Shown here: positions 51,223-51,512 of the stretch, piece after piece
Position numbering within the stretch: position 1 is the stretch's first letter
How the letters are laid out: every line of letters begins with the position of its first letter
Made by a program: the position numbers and the translations under genes
The notes under the pieces: generated by a model
Seen by the model: the letters and a program-made list of their open reading frames with translations, nothing else
What the model was told of the DNA's origin: nothing
The model's database searches: none
Assembly (NCBI GenBank): GCA_964502635.1
Contig: CAZCXI010000004.1
Coordinates: forward strand, 1-51,512
DNA from: C00003060 sp964502635
GTDB taxonomy: Bacteria > Desulfobacterota > Desulfobacteria > Desulfobacterales > C00003060
Direction of reading: 5' to 3'
Length of the DNA: 51,512 bases

Positions 51223-51504
51223 ATGCCGACAACTCGCCAACAGATGATCCTGCTGCTGTCTGAAGGGGACTGCACGGCCCGAGATCTCTCGCAGATATTG
51301 GGGGTGCGGGAGAAGGAGGTCTATGCCCATCTTGTCCACATTGCCCGTTCTGTGGTGCCGCAAAGGCAAAGGCTGCTTGTCATACCCTCTGAGTGCCTTT
51401 CGTGCGGGTACGTGTTTGACGCCCGCAAACGCTTTACCAAGCCGGGGCGCTGCCCCACGTGCAAGGGCGAACGCATCCAGGAGCCGAGATACCGGATTGT
51501 CTGA
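51223..51504 (+). CDS. HTH/Zn-ribbon transcriptional regulator (COG3357-like)
   Basis: A 93-residue protein. MPTTRQQMILLLSEGDCTAR begins a winged-helix HTH (DLSQILGVREKEVYAHLVHI), followed by a four-Cys zinc ribbon (CLSCGYVF and CPTCKGERI). The combination matches a predicted transcription regulator family common in archaea and anaerobes; targets are unknown. The frame is open upstream, but ATG 51223 begins the HTH. Confidence 0.8.
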   Translation: MPTTRQQMILLLSEGDCTARDLSQILGVREKEVYAHLVHIARSVVPQRQRLLVIPSECLSCGYVFDARKRFTKPGRCPTCKGERIQEPRYRIV

Positions 51505-51512
51505 CCTTAATT

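Noticed and set aside
1..51512. CRISPR arrays, tRNA, rRNA, prophage genes, intact transposases
   Set aside because: I looked for direct repeats with spacers, the T-loop consensus and transposase motifs and found none.

Overview
The window reads as a chromosomal segment of an anaerobic, diderm Desulfobacterota (deltaproteobacterial) bacterium, probably a sulfate reducer or syntroph. This is inferred from gene content: a class I desulfoferrodoxin, acyl-CoA dehydrogenase with EtfBA, a fused ADP-forming acyl-CoA synthetase, a PAP-phosphatase-like enzyme, a fused PurSL, a SufC/SufB pair without SufSED, two sigma-54 activators, and outer-membrane beta-barrels. I see no rRNA, tRNA, CRISPR array, prophage or intact transposase. 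Genes are dense and of uniform composition.

Layout: 1-2028 holds two sigma-54 activators, the second behind a near-consensus -24/-12 promoter with two palindromes upstream. 2411-7740 is a probable operon: acyl-CoA dehydrogenase, EtfB, EtfA fused to an XRE helix-turn-helix plus cupin, NadA and NadC. 7796-9594 (minus) carries a bisphosphate nucleotidase and an HD phosphohydrolase. 9826-13563 holds NAD(P)HX repair, a PilZ protein and an orphan NarL-type regulator, bracketed by inverted copies of a ~108-bp repeat. 13739-20236 runs desulfoferrodoxin, a thioredoxin-fold YyaL protein, a tandem ferritin-like protein, SufC, SufB and a membrane hydroxylase. 20566-24285 has a small DUF4177-like protein and the hisS-aspS pair, split by a palindromic MITE-like element.

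24566-29350 (minus) is acyl-CoA synthetase, a BioD-like/DRTGG protein and RmuC. 29523-33052 couples a B12-type radical SAM protein to a 749-residue protein in which a Zn-binding-looking N-terminal region and TPR repeats are fused to a catalytically intact RNase III with dsRBD. 34177-39722 (minus) is a five-gene envelope operon: LolA-like periplasmic protein, two FtsX-type permeases, a LolD-type ATPase and an outer-membrane barrel. 40116-51504 holds small conserved-looking proteins, PurSL-PurQ, an M1 peptidase, a small barrel, a Zn-binding small protein, a YqiA-like esterase, an M3-like peptidase and an HTH/Zn-ribbon protein.

The strongest candidates for undescribed biology are the EtfA-XRE-cupin fusion (an electron carrier joined to a DNA-binding sensor), the TPR-RNase III fusion translationally coupled to a radical SAM enzyme, and the LolA/FtsX/barrel export operon. 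The sigma-54 activator with a degenerate receiver and its own promoter, and the repeat elements whose ends coincide with stop codons, are also worth checking.
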